DNA from: Lamellibrachia columna
Taxonomy: Eukaryota; Annelida; Polychaeta; Sabellida; Siboglinidae
DNA length: 64,000 nucleotides
NCBI GenBank assembly: GCA_963662155.1
Contig: OY759267.1
Span: 38,116,278-38,180,277 of the forward strand
Reading direction: 5' to 3'
Part shown: positions 1 to 11,640 of the stretch, piece by piece
Numbering within the stretch: the stretch's first letter is position 1
Layout: every line of letters begins with the position of its first letter
Notes under the pieces: generated by a model
Databases searched by the model: none
The model's input: only the letters and a program-made list of their open reading frames with translations
Told to the model about the DNA's origin: nothing
Made by a program: the position numbers and the translations under genes

Positions 1-2942
1 TGGTGTCGTGTTGTCAATGATCGCTGTCGCACAAAGCATTGGTGAGTCGATTGCATGGTAACATCGTACTCGTGGCAGACGGGTCATGTTTATATTCAAA
101 CCTGTTGAGCTCCAGTGAACTTGTTGTTGATGTTTATTGGCACACACTATAATGTCATAATGCCTCTAGGTAGGTTTTGACAGGTCAACAATGAAGTCAT
201 GTTTGTGGAAAAAATAATGTAGTATTGGCTAATTCTAAGGAAATGGAACTTGATACGGATAGATTATTCGTATGTTCACATCTGTTTATTGGCGCCAACT
301 CATTGACCTGCATCACGTTCGACGTACCTCGTTCGGATGGAAAGTTCGAGGACTCGAATGGTGGCTTTCTGGATATCAACGGCGTCAACACAATCTCTTG
401 CACAATCGCTGGCAACAAATGCGGTCTCTTCGGGGCTTCGTCCAGCGTCAAAATTCCGTACTTCAAAGGCAACAGCTTCTACAGTTTGTCCGCCAGTTTA
501 TGGTTGAAGAGGAACGCAGCAAACCCTTGGAAGCACATGGTGATCATCGACGCGACCATGTGCGCTCATTCGTGCGTACCAACGTGTCTTGCCTAGTAAT
601 TCTTGAGATCACGGGTGACGGTCCGGCCGTGGAGTAGGCTTGCACAGATTTATGATACTGAATATGTAATATAATTATTATGCAATGCTCATCAGTGCAA
701 TTTTTACTCAGCTGTTATATAGAAGCAATAGTTCCAATGACATAAATGTAAACAGTATATATAATAAATTTGCAAGTAAAGTATGTATGTATATATATAT
801 ATATATATATGTAATTTTAAATTGCTATAAATACATTGATATGCATGACCATCTTAAAATGATGTATTATTAAATAAATGTATTGCTCTTGCAGCCCTAT
901 TCTCATCCTTAGTCAGGATAAGCATACGTTAATTGCGGTGGTGACAACAAGCAAAACAACTAATATTCTTATCGAAAAAACGGTAGGTATCTTAATTCCT
1001 ATTTAGAAAATAAACATATTAGTATATGTGCTATCTAACTAGGGCATTTTTATCATGGACATGTGTGGTGAGTCTGTTCAATATATCTATTGTACGCACG
1101 TCCCCTTGTAAATGTATTCAAATTCAACCCAAAGTCGCTGATAAACCGACACCTTTCTAACAGGAATATACTGCCAACTGTTTAATATGTCACGAAATGA
1201 GGTCAATTTTATTATGATAAGAAACACTTTTGTCTTACGACAGCCGTCCCAGATAAGTGATTTCGTGCATGTCGCCGTTACGTTCTCTGCGAACAAGGTG
1301 GACGAATCCGGCCAAATGAAACTCTACATTAACGGAAATCTAGCTGGTCAGACGACGACACAAGGTAACGTCATTTCTAGCATTTGAATTGGTGCATTGC
1401 AAAAGAGCATAGAAGCATCTGATTGCGAGAATAACACTTGTGTTCTACTTTGTGTTTTACTTTGTTAGTGGGCACATATGTCTCTGACCTAGTTCGTCTT
1501 CCCGTTATATCCAAAAACTCGCCCCCACCCCCATAGAAATATTTATCCAACAAATCCACAAATCCACACTTCAAATATAGAGGGAAATAACCTGGTTCGT
1601 CCGTAATTAGACGCATATGTTTAAAGTTGACAATGTCTTCCACTTACCTCTCTCTTTCTCAATTAATCAATCAATCCATCAATATCAAACTAACTCATTT
1701 GCTTAATCACCCACTCACTCATTCAATCACTCACTCACTCTTAGCTAAGGTATTCACTCACTCAACCACTCACCCACTCACCCATTCACCCACTCAGGCA
1801 ATCACCTAATCACCCACTCACCAATTCACCCACTCACCAACTCAACCAGTTACACTCGGTCATTGAATGTTTCTTGAAACATCGTAAACAAAATGACGAT
1901 TTGAATGATAAATGCAAGTCAATGTTGTTTGCCTAATTGCAGGGAAAATCTTGCCACTGCCCGGCCCGATGATTCTGGGCAGTGATCCGGACTGTGGTGG
2001 CGAAGTTGATTTCCACGGACAAATGGAATCAGTATGTAACAGTTTTCAGTTTTAGGTCACCGTTTCACCTCAGTGTTTTTCTCAAGCATTTCATAGTGGC
2101 GTCATCTTGGAAATATTGTACTGTATCTATGGCTGTAAAAACGTAAGCTAGGATTTTATCAAAATTAGAACATTTATGTGAAAGTCAAACGTCTTGTTCT
2201 CTATCTGGTTCTAAATGTATGATTTGTTGTGGAAACATTGCGATTAATTGCATCACAACTAAAGCCGGTACAAGCGTAGACCGAGGAAAGTCTCACGACG
2301 TGAATTTAAGTGAAGATTACAGAGAGAAGTAAACTGATAGAATTATCCAAATGCATTGTCCTAGTCTCTGTCCTGTAAGTCCAGTGTCAACGAAAACCCT
2401 TTGAACAAGTTTGCCTTCACAAACTAAGTTCACATATTAATGAGCACGATTGATCCCATAACCAAATATGGCGGCATATGCATATTCAGAATCACCTAGA
2501 AACATATATCAAATAGAAACCTTGTTGTGCTCGGGGAGACTCCAATTAAGGCATGGTGTATGCCGATGACCAGCCTACATGGTTAATAGTTCCGAGCATG
2601 TTCATAAGTTTCGTCTTAACTGACTTTCACCGCGCTTGATCGCCCCGTATAGTAATGAGCAATCAGCGAGCATAACCCAATCTCTTCTTGTTCATGACAT
2701 CGCAGCACACAACGTTCACCACTCTCCAAAGAGATACTTACTTCCGGTTCCGGTCCGTCCGTTCAACTTAGAAGTGTTCCCTATAACTTGATTAGACTTC
2801 CAACCAACAGCCTTGTGGAGACGAATGGTTACTGAGGCATTTTCCCTTTGCGGTGTTCCAGGTCAGCTTTGCTCGGACAGAGCTGTCGGCGTCTGATGTC
2901 AAGATGCTGTACAACTCGCCGGGAAGCTGCATCGGCGGCTAA
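1..2942 (+). CDS. Small secreted LamG-like (concanavalin A-like) protein, 5' end outside window
   Basis: Partial gene; the first exon enters from the left edge. Exons by codon phase: 1-41, 292-571, 895-982, 1244-1364, 1943-2031 and 2862-2942 (TAA 2940-2942). Exon 1 holds the end of a hydrophobic leader (VVLSMIAVAQSIG), so the product is probably secreted. The body reads like a single LamG-like jelly roll (Laminin_G_3 type): TCITFDV near the N-terminus, then HVAVTFSAN, LYINGNLAG, GPMILGSDPDCGGEVDFHG, and a C-terminal LSASDVKMLY helix ending in SCIGG. That order (HVAVTxxxN / LYxNG / GS / xxG / LSAxEVxxLY) is typical of the family. All intron phases (1,2,0,1,0) match the minus-strand paralogue at 14251-17432. 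The expected acceptor before 292 reads TG, not AG; an in-phase AG at 221-222 could extend exon 2 by 23 codons. A candidate AATAAA lies at 3330-3335. Ligand and function are unknown. Confidence 0.72.
1690..1855. repeat. Degenerate CACT/CACC microsatellite
   Basis: Irregular 4-bp and 8-bp units of the CACTCACC type in the fourth visible intron of the LamG-like gene. Confidence 0.8.
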
Positions 2943-4280
2943 CTGAGTCCATAAGTGCATCGAAGTTCAGTACGCAACCAGCAACTACGGCTGATGATAT
3001 TTTATTAAAGAAAATCACCTTTGCCTTTTGCTATATAATTCAATATACTTGTCAATTTAACACCCAACTGTATGCAAACCAAACATGTCTGCATCGACTA
3101 TTGTTCACTTGCTTTGCCATGTGATATCATTTTTGTCCACCTGGAAACACGATTGGGCAATGCTTAGAACACTGACCGTGAGACAGGTTTACTGCCGTCA
3201 TCAAATGTTGTTATTATTAGTGACACAATAAGTCGTTAATCTTTTGTGTGCATATAACTGATTTGAGAAGTATTTAATGTGTCAACCAGTTCTGCTTGAA
3301 TGAGCAGTCTGTATTTGAGGAAATATCATAATAAAATATCGTTAGGTGAATTATTTTGTTGTTAGTAATTGTTTATTTACAGAATATGTTGCTAAATAGG
3401 CCGGAACTGTTGGAAATTTAATTTTTTACTAACAGCGATGAATGAATGGTTGAAGTTTGTTTTTTAGAAACAACGACAAGCAAAACAGAACATTACAATT
3501 TAGTTGTTAATATAGTATTATAAGATGTTCAAAAAAGGGCAAGAAGAAAGTATATTACTTATAATACTTTCCCTTGCAATACGTACAATAACACATGCTA
3601 ATAGTTTATACAGTAGCATGCATATGTTACAGTATCGATTATGCACGTATACATGGCTAACATAATGATAATGTTTTATCTACATATTTATTCTAACCCA
3701 CCAACATTCAAACGACTGAAGACCAACATCATTAAAATAATGCAATTACTCCTAATTTCCAGTATAGTTAGTTGGCATGTCATTTACTGCTTAACGACAT
3801 GAATGCACTGTGGATGCCATTTCTCTATTTCTGTCTCAACCAAAACGCATAGAATTGGTACATTGAAATACAAGTCCACAATTGACCAAGGTACGGTCTT
3901 TTGAAAATGTACGAGTTTTCATCGCTGCGTTGACAAATATGGCCGGGGCGGGGCAGCAGTTCAATAACTAACCTCACCCCTTTATAAAGGAAGCAACGTG
4001 ATGTGTTTCCTTGTTTTGGTGAATAAGCAAGTTTCAAATTTTACTCGCACTCGAGCATGAGCCAATATGGCAGTTACAAAAAATACCTCACTCAAAGTGT
4101 CATTGATTCATCAAAGGTCAGTTTGTTGCGCTCAGTAGTATCATTGCATTCCATGAATGACACTTACTTACTTAGTGACTTACTTAAGTAAGTCATGAAT
4201 GACACGTTTGCAGATAACTTAGTTTGAAAACAAAACACCAATATAAGTCGTTCATGCATCACCAGTTAGCATATCTCACT
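2943..4280. other. Intergenic stretch, 3' flank of LamG-like gene
   Basis: No convincing ORF. AATAAA at 3330-3335 is a possible polyadenylation signal for the gene ending at 2942. A perfect 18-bp palindrome lies at 4177-4194. Confidence 0.5.
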
Positions 4281-4283
4281 CAT

Positions 4284-4546
4284 ACGTTGGCGCCACCTGG
4301 CGGATAGTGACGTCGCTATTGAACGCCACATGGTGACCAGTTTTGGTACTAGTGACACCCATAGTCTATGAACTAATTTTCGTAAATAGCGTGCCTAATG
4401 CCTAGTAACCGAACAAATATGGCAGTGCCAACTGGTGTATTGTGACGGCACTATTTTAGCGCGACCAATGTTGGTACTAGGAGCACTCCTGGCGACTAGT
4501 CTACGAACTATTTTTTGGTCAAACAGTGCCCGTAACGCTTAGTAAC
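4284..4546. repeat. Two diverged tandem copies of a ~125-bp unit
   Basis: Copy 1 (about 4284-4404) and copy 2 (about 4421-4546) share, in order, TGGxxCCA-like starts, TxGTGACGxC, TTGGTACTAG, TAGTCTAxGAACTA and CTTAGTAACC-like ends. They look like an old local duplication, and the LINE remnant begins directly downstream. Confidence 0.6.
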
Positions 4547-4559
4547 CTCTCTGGCTGAG

Positions 4560-5937
4560 GTAGTCATGCCAAGGCTGCTTAAACATGCAATTGTCCGTCC
4601 ATCGCTGAAGAAGCCATCACTTGACAAAGACATTTTGAGCAACTATCGACCAATTATCCAAGGTAATTGAGAAAGTAGTCGCGTTTAGGATAATGAAGCA
4701 CGTTTCTTATCAGCAAATGGCTGAGTGCTTTCAGTCGGCGTATCAAAGAAAACATTCGACTAAAACCGCGCTATTGTACGTTAGAAGTGCCATCAAAGCA
4801 GCCATGGACAATAAACAAGAATCAACCTTGGTTCTCGTTGATTTTAGTGCGGCCTAGAACACAATCAACAACGACATCTTGATTAGGCGATTACGTTTGC
4901 GATACGACTTTGTCGGCTAAGCACTAGACTAGATGATACATATCGTATCTACAAAAGCGGATGCAGCGAATAATAATCGGTGGCCAATCGTCGAGTACTA
5001 CTACTCTGACGACGGGTGTCCCGCAAGGCTCTGGCCTAGGACGACTGCTCTTTTCATTTTACGTCAAGCCTATTGGCGACATTATTCGAGCCCATGGACT
5101 ATTCTTCTACTTACAGATCTACTCACACTGCCTTAATACATCTGCTTTAGTGGTAGTTGTGCAAAAAATGGACGATTTCTTAGATAAATGAATGGATGGC
5201 ATGGAATTCCATGTGTATGAATGACGGCAAGACACAGTATCTTCCAATTGCACCAAAGTCGTTGACGACAGTGTGATTCGCGTTGGTGTTTCTACTATCA
5301 CAACTTCGTTATGTGTTCGAAATCTCGGTGTCTTCATTGAAAGGCACCTAGATATGAAAAAGCAAGTGTCACAAACCGTCAGCGCATGCTCATTCTACAT
5401 CCGCCGCGTCAATCAAATTAGGCGTTTTCTACCCAAACCGACAAAGGAACGCGTAGTCAATGCCATCATCACATCGCAACGCACTCTTTTACGGCACGTT
5501 TATAGGCAACATCGCGCGTCTGCAACGAATACGCAACTCGGCTGCCAGATTGATTCTGCGTCGTCCACGTAGCGACAGTGCCAGGCCCCTATTACAAGAA
5601 CTGGATACCCATGGCTCGCAGAGTCGATTTCAAAATACTGGTACTTACACACAAAGTCATGCACGACGAAGCACCCGTGTATCTGTGTGAACTAGTGCGC
5701 CCATGTCAACCGGCAAGAGCACAGCAAGTGAAGCGCACTCGTATCAAAGCTGGTGACGGCTCGTTCGCAGTGGCTGCGGCGTCCCTGTGGAAGACTTTAT
5801 ATAATTTATTAAAATCTGTGACACTCTCGCCATCTTCAAATTTCTACAATCACACTACAATGACTACAATACCATCTTCGCAGAACCCAAACACAGCAGT
5901 GCGCCAAAACATTTTACAGCTACAGCAATTCCTTCAG
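4560..5937 (+). mobile_element. Decayed non-LTR retrotransposon (CR1/L2-like reverse transcriptase remnant)
   Basis: Conceptual translation with several frame breaks gives reverse-transcriptase blocks in order: LSNYRPI near 4640, FQSAYQRKHSTKTAL near 4730, LVLVDFSA near 4830 with an in-frame stop, TGVPQGSGLGRLLFSFYV near 5010, NLGVFIERHLDMKKQV near 5320, then a C-terminal thumb/connection region to about 5930. There are several stops and shifts, so the copy is dead. The right end meets the (CAT)n tail of the minus-strand LINE that follows. Confidence 0.85.
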
Positions 5938-8900
5938 CATCATCATCATCATCATGCTGTCAGTCGCTATGCGACAAAGACTGCTTTCATTTCTTGACCG
6001 CCGCACTCCATTTAGTTCACTGCTGTGAGAGTGATGTCCATGAGTCGGTCTTTATGTCTCTCAGCTTGGGTTTCTCTTGATGGTATCCTTGAACCGGAGA
6101 CGAGGGCGTCCTCTCTGTCTGTGACCAGAAGACAATTGAGAGTAGAGGATCTGCTTTGGTAGTCTGTCTGATGACATCCTCATGAGGTGTCCAGTCCACA
6201 GGAGATTCTTTTTGATCAGAAGATCTTCCATAGAGGGCAGCCCTATCCGACCGAGTATTTCCTTATTTGTCACTTTGTCCTTCCAGGTTAGCTTCATGAT
6301 CGAACGCAGATGTCGCATCATGAAGGCATGCAGCTTTTTCACCTGTCGTCTGTACACTGTCCAGGCCTCGGCTCCGTATAGTAAGGTGGATAGCACAATT
6401 GCGCGGTAGATCGTGCCTTTGACCCGCGTGGACACATGGTGGTTGTTCCAGAGTCTCTGGCGTAATCGGCCGAAAGATGCGCTAGCCTTGGCCATCCTCC
6501 TCTGTATTTCAGCATCAATGCGTCCATCACTTGATGTAGTGCTTCCGAGGTAGGTGAATTCCGAAACAGAGTTCAGCTTGTTTCCATCAACCATGATATC
6601 CTCCTCTCGGGTTCTTGTAGAGTTGGGTTGGTACAGCACTTCCGTCTTCTTGATGTTAATCTTCAGGCCGAACTTCTTTGATGCATCGGAGAAAGCATCC
6701 ACTATTCTCTGGATCTCTTCAGCGGAGTGGACGACCAGTGCACTGTCATCTGCGTATAGCAGCTCTCTCACAAGTATCTGGGTAGTCTTGGTCTTCGCTC
6801 TGAAGTGTGCGATGTTGAATAGGTCAGCGCTCTGTCTAGACTGTATATAGACGCCATCTCCCATGCCTCGGAAAGCCTCGACAAGCATTGCTGATAGGAA
6901 GATGGAGAAGAGCGTGGGGGCCAGTACACAGCCTTGCTTGACACCATTGGTAACACCGAACGTTTCCGAGACTTCCCCTCCAACACTCACATTCGCCATC
7001 ATTCCCGTATGTAGAGCCTCGATCATGGTTGTGAATTTCTCTGGGCATCCATATTTCCTCAGTAGCTGCCATAGCCCGGTCCTTCCGACTGTATCAAACG
7101 CCTTCGTGAAGTCGACAAATACTATGTATAGTGGTCGGTCCTGCTCAATGCACTTTTCTTGTAGTTGTCGAAGACAAAATATCATGTCCGCTGTGCTCCG
7201 GTTGGATCTAAAGCCACACTGTGTCTCCGGAACTACTTCTGGTGTTATGTGAATAGATAGTCTGTTGAGCAGGATCCTGGTGAAGATCTTGCCTGCTATG
7301 GAAAGAAGAGAGATTCCTCTGTAGTTCCCACAGTCTGTTCGATCTCCTTTCTTGTAGATGGTTACAATGCTGACATCCTTCCACGCTTGTGGTACAGAAC
7401 CCTCCTCCCAGGCTTTGGTGATTAATTGGTGCAGTCTGTTGGACAGATTGTCTCCTCCGTGCTTCCATACTTCAGCAGGAATTCCATCACCCCCAGGTGC
7501 TTTGCCATCTTTCAGGCCGGCGATTGCTCTAGCCATCTTATCCATGTTTGGAATCTCATCAAGGCATGTGTTGGTAATGCGCTGCTGGATGTTGACAAGA
7601 GCTTCATGTTCTATGTCGCCAGGGACGTTGAGTAGTTTTTGGAAGTGTTCACTCCATCTTGCCACAACTCTCTTGCTGTCGGAGAAGGTCTCCATTCCAT
7701 CTGTTGACTTCAGGTGAACAGGTCCCTTTTTCGCGGGTCCCCACACTTCCTTCAGTCCATTGTAGAAGCCCTTCATGTCGTTTCTGTCTGCAGATCTCTG
7801 CAGCTCCTCTGCCTTCATTTCCCACCATTCTGACTTCAGGGCACGGGTGCGTTTGTGTAGCAGTCTGCAGGCATCTTTGTACGCTGCAATGGTAGATCTA
7901 GTACTCCTGGTCTGTAACACTCTCTGGTGGGATTGGTCTCTTCTGCTCATTAGATTTTGTAGCTCCTGGTCGTTGGGGTCGAACCAGTCCTGGTGTTTTC
8001 TGTCTGGCTTGCCGAGAAATGCTTTAGCTGTGTTGTATACTACCTGTTGCAGAGCTGCCCATTCCTCATCTGGTGTTGAGCTTTCCTTCTCCTCCCATTG
8101 GGCGAGAGCGCTGTCCATCTCCTGCTCGAAGCTCTCCCTATGACTGATGGTACGTAGTTTTGCTGTGTTTAGCTTGGTCGGTTTTCTTACCCCTTGTCTT
8201 TTGTGCTTTTGTCGTACTCTAAATGCCACTTTTGACCTCAGCATATGGTGATCGGTCCAGCAGTTAGCTCCACGCATGGCTCGAGTACTGTGGATGTCCA
8301 TCTTATCCCGACACCTCGTGATGATGAAGTCGATCATATGCCAGTGTCTGGAACGAGGATGCATCCAGGTGGTCTTGCGTTCATCCTTCTGCTTGAACAT
8401 GGTGTTCGTCACTATCAGTTCGAACTCAGAGCACAAAGCCAGTAGAAGCTCGCCATTGGAGTTGCGTTTCCCGATCTCATATTTGCCCATGACCATGGTC
8501 CATTTGTCATTGTCTCTTCCTATCCTTGCATTGAAGTCTCCTATCAGCAGTAGCTTATCGGTACGAGGGATGTCTCTGAGCGTACTTGACAGCTGGTTGT
8601 AGAAAGCCTCCTTGTTATCGTCCGGGTTTGTCATTGTTGGAGCGTAAACACTGATAATTGTAGCATAGTTGTCCTTGCTCAGAGGTAGTCTCATCATCAT
8701 GATTCTGTCACTTACTGGCCGTGGCATTTCTGTCAGCATTGTCACGATGTCCTTCTTTATAGCAAAGCCCACTCCAGCCTCCCTTCTCTCTCCTTTGGGT
8801 CTGTCACTCCAGAAGAAAGAGTATTCCAAGTCATTAAGACTACCAGACTCTGAGAACCTTGTTTCGCACAGGGCGGCAATGTCTATATTGTACTTGGCGA

Positions 8901-9300
8901 GTTCCATTGCTACTAGTGCAGTACGTCTTTCCGGTCGGTCGGCTGCTTCTCGGTCGAGGAGAGTCCTGACGTTCCATTGAGCGATTGATAGTTGTTCTCT
9001 TCTTCCTAGCTGAGTTTTCACTGTCGACGGAAGATGAGGTCGAGCAGCGCGGTCCTTGGTAACCCGGGCGACGACCGGTCCGGTATGGTAATTCGTGCGG
9101 TTGTACATTTCATGAGAGCTGCTTGCAAAAAGTGTTGAAGTGCTGCTGGCTTTTGCAAGTTACTAGCGGCACTCTCTCGGGGAGCAAATAGAGGTCTCAC
9201 ACCGGCAAGAACACGTCAAGACAGGCGCGAGCTATTTATCCCTGCAGTGGCTGGTCGGGAGATGTTGGGAGTTCCATTCATCAACCACCCTTGATGCTGC
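5938..9300 (-). mobile_element. APE-type non-LTR retrotransposon, nearly intact
   Basis: Element on the minus strand. Its 3' end is an (ATG)n tail, seen as (CAT)n at 5938-5955 on the plus strand, and its main ORF is 9108-6061. The 5' boundary is uncertain; 9109-9300 is probably 5' UTR. The protein belongs to the group often annotated in invertebrate genomes as craniofacial development protein 2-like or endonuclease-reverse transcriptase. Confidence 0.85.
6061..9108 (-). CDS. Endonuclease-reverse transcriptase of a non-LTR retrotransposon
   Basis: One open frame of 1015 codons. The N-terminal AP-type endonuclease (about residues 40-300) shows QWNVRTL with N46, LCETRF with E82, ISVYAPT, GDFNARIG, and a WTDHHML motif with the catalytic histidine. 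The reverse transcriptase (about 530-850) shows GNYRGISLLS, FVDFTKAFDTV, NGVKQGCVLAPTLFS and the catalytic YADD box at residues 785-788 (plus-strand 6745-6756). After this come the thumb and a C-terminal region ending in RGRPRLRFKDTIKR. The frame then closes with a stop; KLRDIKTDSWTSL continues in another frame just downstream, so a small indel near 6070 truncates the C-terminus. The length and openness of the frame point to a young insertion. Confidence 0.92.
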   Translation of the reverse strand: MYNRTNYHTGPVVARVTKDRAARPHLPSTVKTQLGRREQLSIAQWNVRTLLDREAADRPERRTALVAMELAKYNIDIAALCETRFSESGSLNDLEYSFFWSDRPKGERREAGVGFAIKKDIVTMLTEMPRPVSDRIMMMRLPLSKDNYATIISVYAPTMTNPDDNKEAFYNQLSSTLRDIPRTDKLLLIGDFNARIGRDNDKWTMVMGKYEIGKRNSNGELLLALCSEFELIVTNTMFKQKDERKTTWMHPRSRHWHMIDFIITRCRDKMDIHSTRAMRGANCWTDHHMLRSKVAFRVRQKHKRQGVRKPTKLNTAKLRTISHRESFEQEMDSALAQWEEKESSTPDEEWAALQQVVYNTAKAFLGKPDRKHQDWFDPNDQELQNLMSRRDQSHQRVLQTRSTRSTIAAYKDACRLLHKRTRALKSEWWEMKAEELQRSADRNDMKGFYNGLKEVWGPAKKGPVHLKSTDGMETFSDSKRVVARWSEHFQKLLNVPGDIEHEALVNIQQRITNTCLDEIPNMDKMARAIAGLKDGKAPGGDGIPAEVWKHGGDNLSNRLHQLITKAWEEGSVPQAWKDVSIVTIYKKGDRTDCGNYRGISLLSIAGKIFTRILLNRLSIHITPEVVPETQCGFRSNRSTADMIFCLRQLQEKCIEQDRPLYIVFVDFTKAFDTVGRTGLWQLLRKYGCPEKFTTMIEALHTGMMANVSVGGEVSETFGVTNGVKQGCVLAPTLFSIFLSAMLVEAFRGMGDGVYIQSRQSADLFNIAHFRAKTKTTQILVRELLYADDSALVVHSAEEIQRIVDAFSDASKKFGLKINIKKTEVLYQPNSTRTREEDIMVDGNKLNSVSEFTYLGSTTSSDGRIDAEIQRRMAKASASFGRLRQRLWNNHHVSTRVKGTIYRAIVLSTLLYGAEAWTVYRRQVKKLHAFMMRHLRSIMKLTWKDKVTNKEILGRIGLPSMEDLLIKKNLLWTGHLMRMSSDRLPKQILYSQLSSGHRQRGRPRLRFKDTIKRNPS

Positions 9301-10329
9301 CACAATGACATGGTTTTCTGTTAGGGTTTGCTCCCTTAGCCTTCGGTTCTGTCGAGAACCTGTATCACAAGGCAGTGATTTTCAACTCTGCAATGCAGGG
9401 GCGTCAAACTCCCTGAGGTATTGTAGTACCAGAGGTACTGTAATACTTGCATACATACACTTCAGCATACATGCATAAATAATCCGAACACTGAATGACG
9501 CACGACTTAACTTCACTAACAAATGTATAAAGCCTTAACAAGGTACTTCAAATAAGTGGGAGTAGTAGTATGTATAGACCCTCTGCGATGTAGCTGTGAT
9601 TATATACTTAAGTGCTCTTATCATCCCAGGAGTTGGGTTACTGAATATTTAAAATCAACCAGTACACATCTTCTATAAACAGAAATATGTTGCTTCGTGT
9701 ATTTCTCCATCCTAATAAATACACAATTCGTCAGAGGACTATTTGAAAATGTGTTGAGATGCACCCATAGAGCTGGGACAGAAATTGCCAGCTATTGTTC
9801 CACAACTATGGAATGACCCATAATGTTGTGTGTTTTTTTGTGCATATACAACTCGGTGAGGATTTATATATGTTGAGCTAGTGTCAATATCATATCGCCT
9901 AACTGATACTGACTCATGCCCGTCCGTGGGGTGGGGCGGGGAGTTCAGGCTTTTTTTAATTATTTATTTAATTATTACCCTTTTTCAGAAATCATCCGAG
10001 AAATCCACGACTGATTATGTCCGCCTACAACGGGCCCAGAGGATAATGGTACATTACTCGCTGGGACATTTCCGCTGGAGAATAATGTCAGGGGGCAACG
10101 ACCATGGTTCGGTTGGCAATATTCGGGAGATGAAGTCATAGAGCAATAAGTGAACATGTAACGTTTATTTTTACAGGCATAGAAAGCATGGATACACGTG
10201 AACATTTCTGAAGTTGGGTATAAACGTGTGTGTTTAAGCGCAACGAGCATATTGAATAAGAAACACGAATTAAACATTATTATAGAAGCTATTAACCTTT
10301 ACATAATTGGTATAATCGAATCATATCAG
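9301..10329. other. Intergenic, no recognised content
   Basis: Only short ORFs without coding character. I see no repeat or RNA gene that I can support. Confidence 0.4.
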
Positions 10330-11640
10330 ATGCTGAATTAGCTGACAGGATACGTAATGTTTAGGAGAGATCTAACAGGAAGAAGGGGATGGGGAGTCAT
10401 TTTATATATTAAAGAATCTATTCAGTCTTACAAAATATAATGGGAAATGGAAGCAAATTGCGATGAAACTGTTTGGTGCAACATAGTTACAGGAAATTCG
10501 ACATTAACTATTGGATTAGTTTACCGAAGTCCAAACATAAAAGAAGAAGACAACAGAAAATTACAAAATGCTATAAAGAAATGAGTAAAGGGGAATGTTT
10601 TATAATGGGATATTTCAACCACGGACACATACAGTGGAAATCTCTAGAGAGTATATGGGGTGAGGACCAACAGTTTGTACTTTTAATTCAGGATAGCTTC
10701 CTTATTCAGCACGTGCTAGAACCAAGCAAGGGAGAGAATGTATTATGTTTTGTGTTGTCTTCACAAAAAGAATTAGTCGACAATGTCACAATACATGAGC
10801 CATTGTGTAACATTGATCATAATCAAATCCATTTTGATATCAATGTAAAATCCGAAAGGAGAGATAAACAAAAATAGAAGAGACACTTCCTCAAAGGTAT
10901 ATATATATATAAAGATATGAGAAAATACTTAGCAAAGCTAGATTGGAATAACATGCTGAGAGCGCCGTTGAATATTGGAGCATTCTAAGATATGAAATGA
11001 AGAGTATCATTGATGAATTTGTTCCATTAAAAAACAAGGAAAGCGGTCTAGAAAAACACTTGTCAAAAGAAGCTATTCTAAAAATAGCGTACAAGCAAAC
11101 TATGTCGAGGGTTTATAAGCGTATCGGAAAGGATGAAGACTAAACAAATATCAAAGAAACAATTAACCCAGCTACATATGAAATTAGACAATCTAAAAGA
11201 TAAAGATAAAGTTGGACCACTACAAGACATATAATATTTCAAGATTTTTTAATGGCGGAAGACCTAAATGGATACATCAGTTCAGTGTTCACCAGAGAGG
11301 ATATTAGTTTATGACCAGTTCCAGATGGTAAATTTCAGGAGGCTAAATCGGATTATTTAGGGTAGTTCATTGTAACTCCAGAAATGGTACGTAAGAAAAT
11401 ATGCAAAAAAGGACAACAAATCACCTGAAAAGGATGGAATTCCTCCTAAACTACTAATCGAAACAGTAGAACAACTTATTATTCAATCCATCTCAACATG
11501 GTTTCCTTAAATGGAGGTCATACTTAACAAATATGTTTTTTGGAAGAAATCACTAAGTGGATAGGCGACGGATCACCAATAGATATTATGTGCCTCATCA
11601 AAGATTACTACTTAAATAAAAATACCATGGTATCGGTGAT
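10330..11640 (+). mobile_element. Decayed CR1-like LINE (endonuclease plus partial RT)
   Basis: From 10470 the translation gives endonuclease blocks: LTIGLVYRSPNI, a GYFNHGHIQWKSLES segment (family form GDFNH), QDSFLIQHVLEPSKGENVL, LCNIDHNQIHFDINVKSE. After frame breaks near 10875, RT blocks follow: KDNKSPEKDGIPPKLL near 11410, then EEITKWIGDGSPIDI near 11540. The fingers region between the last two blocks is missing, so the copy has an internal deletion. It belongs to the same family as the RT fragment at 38527-39484. Confidence 0.82.

Noticed and set aside
6182..8980. Plus-strand ORFs of 60-130 codons across 6-9 kb
   Set aside because: Antisense shadows of the 1015-codon LINE ORF.
10891..11094. 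Minus-strand ORF as a gene
   Set aside because: Antisense to the decayed CR1-like LINE.
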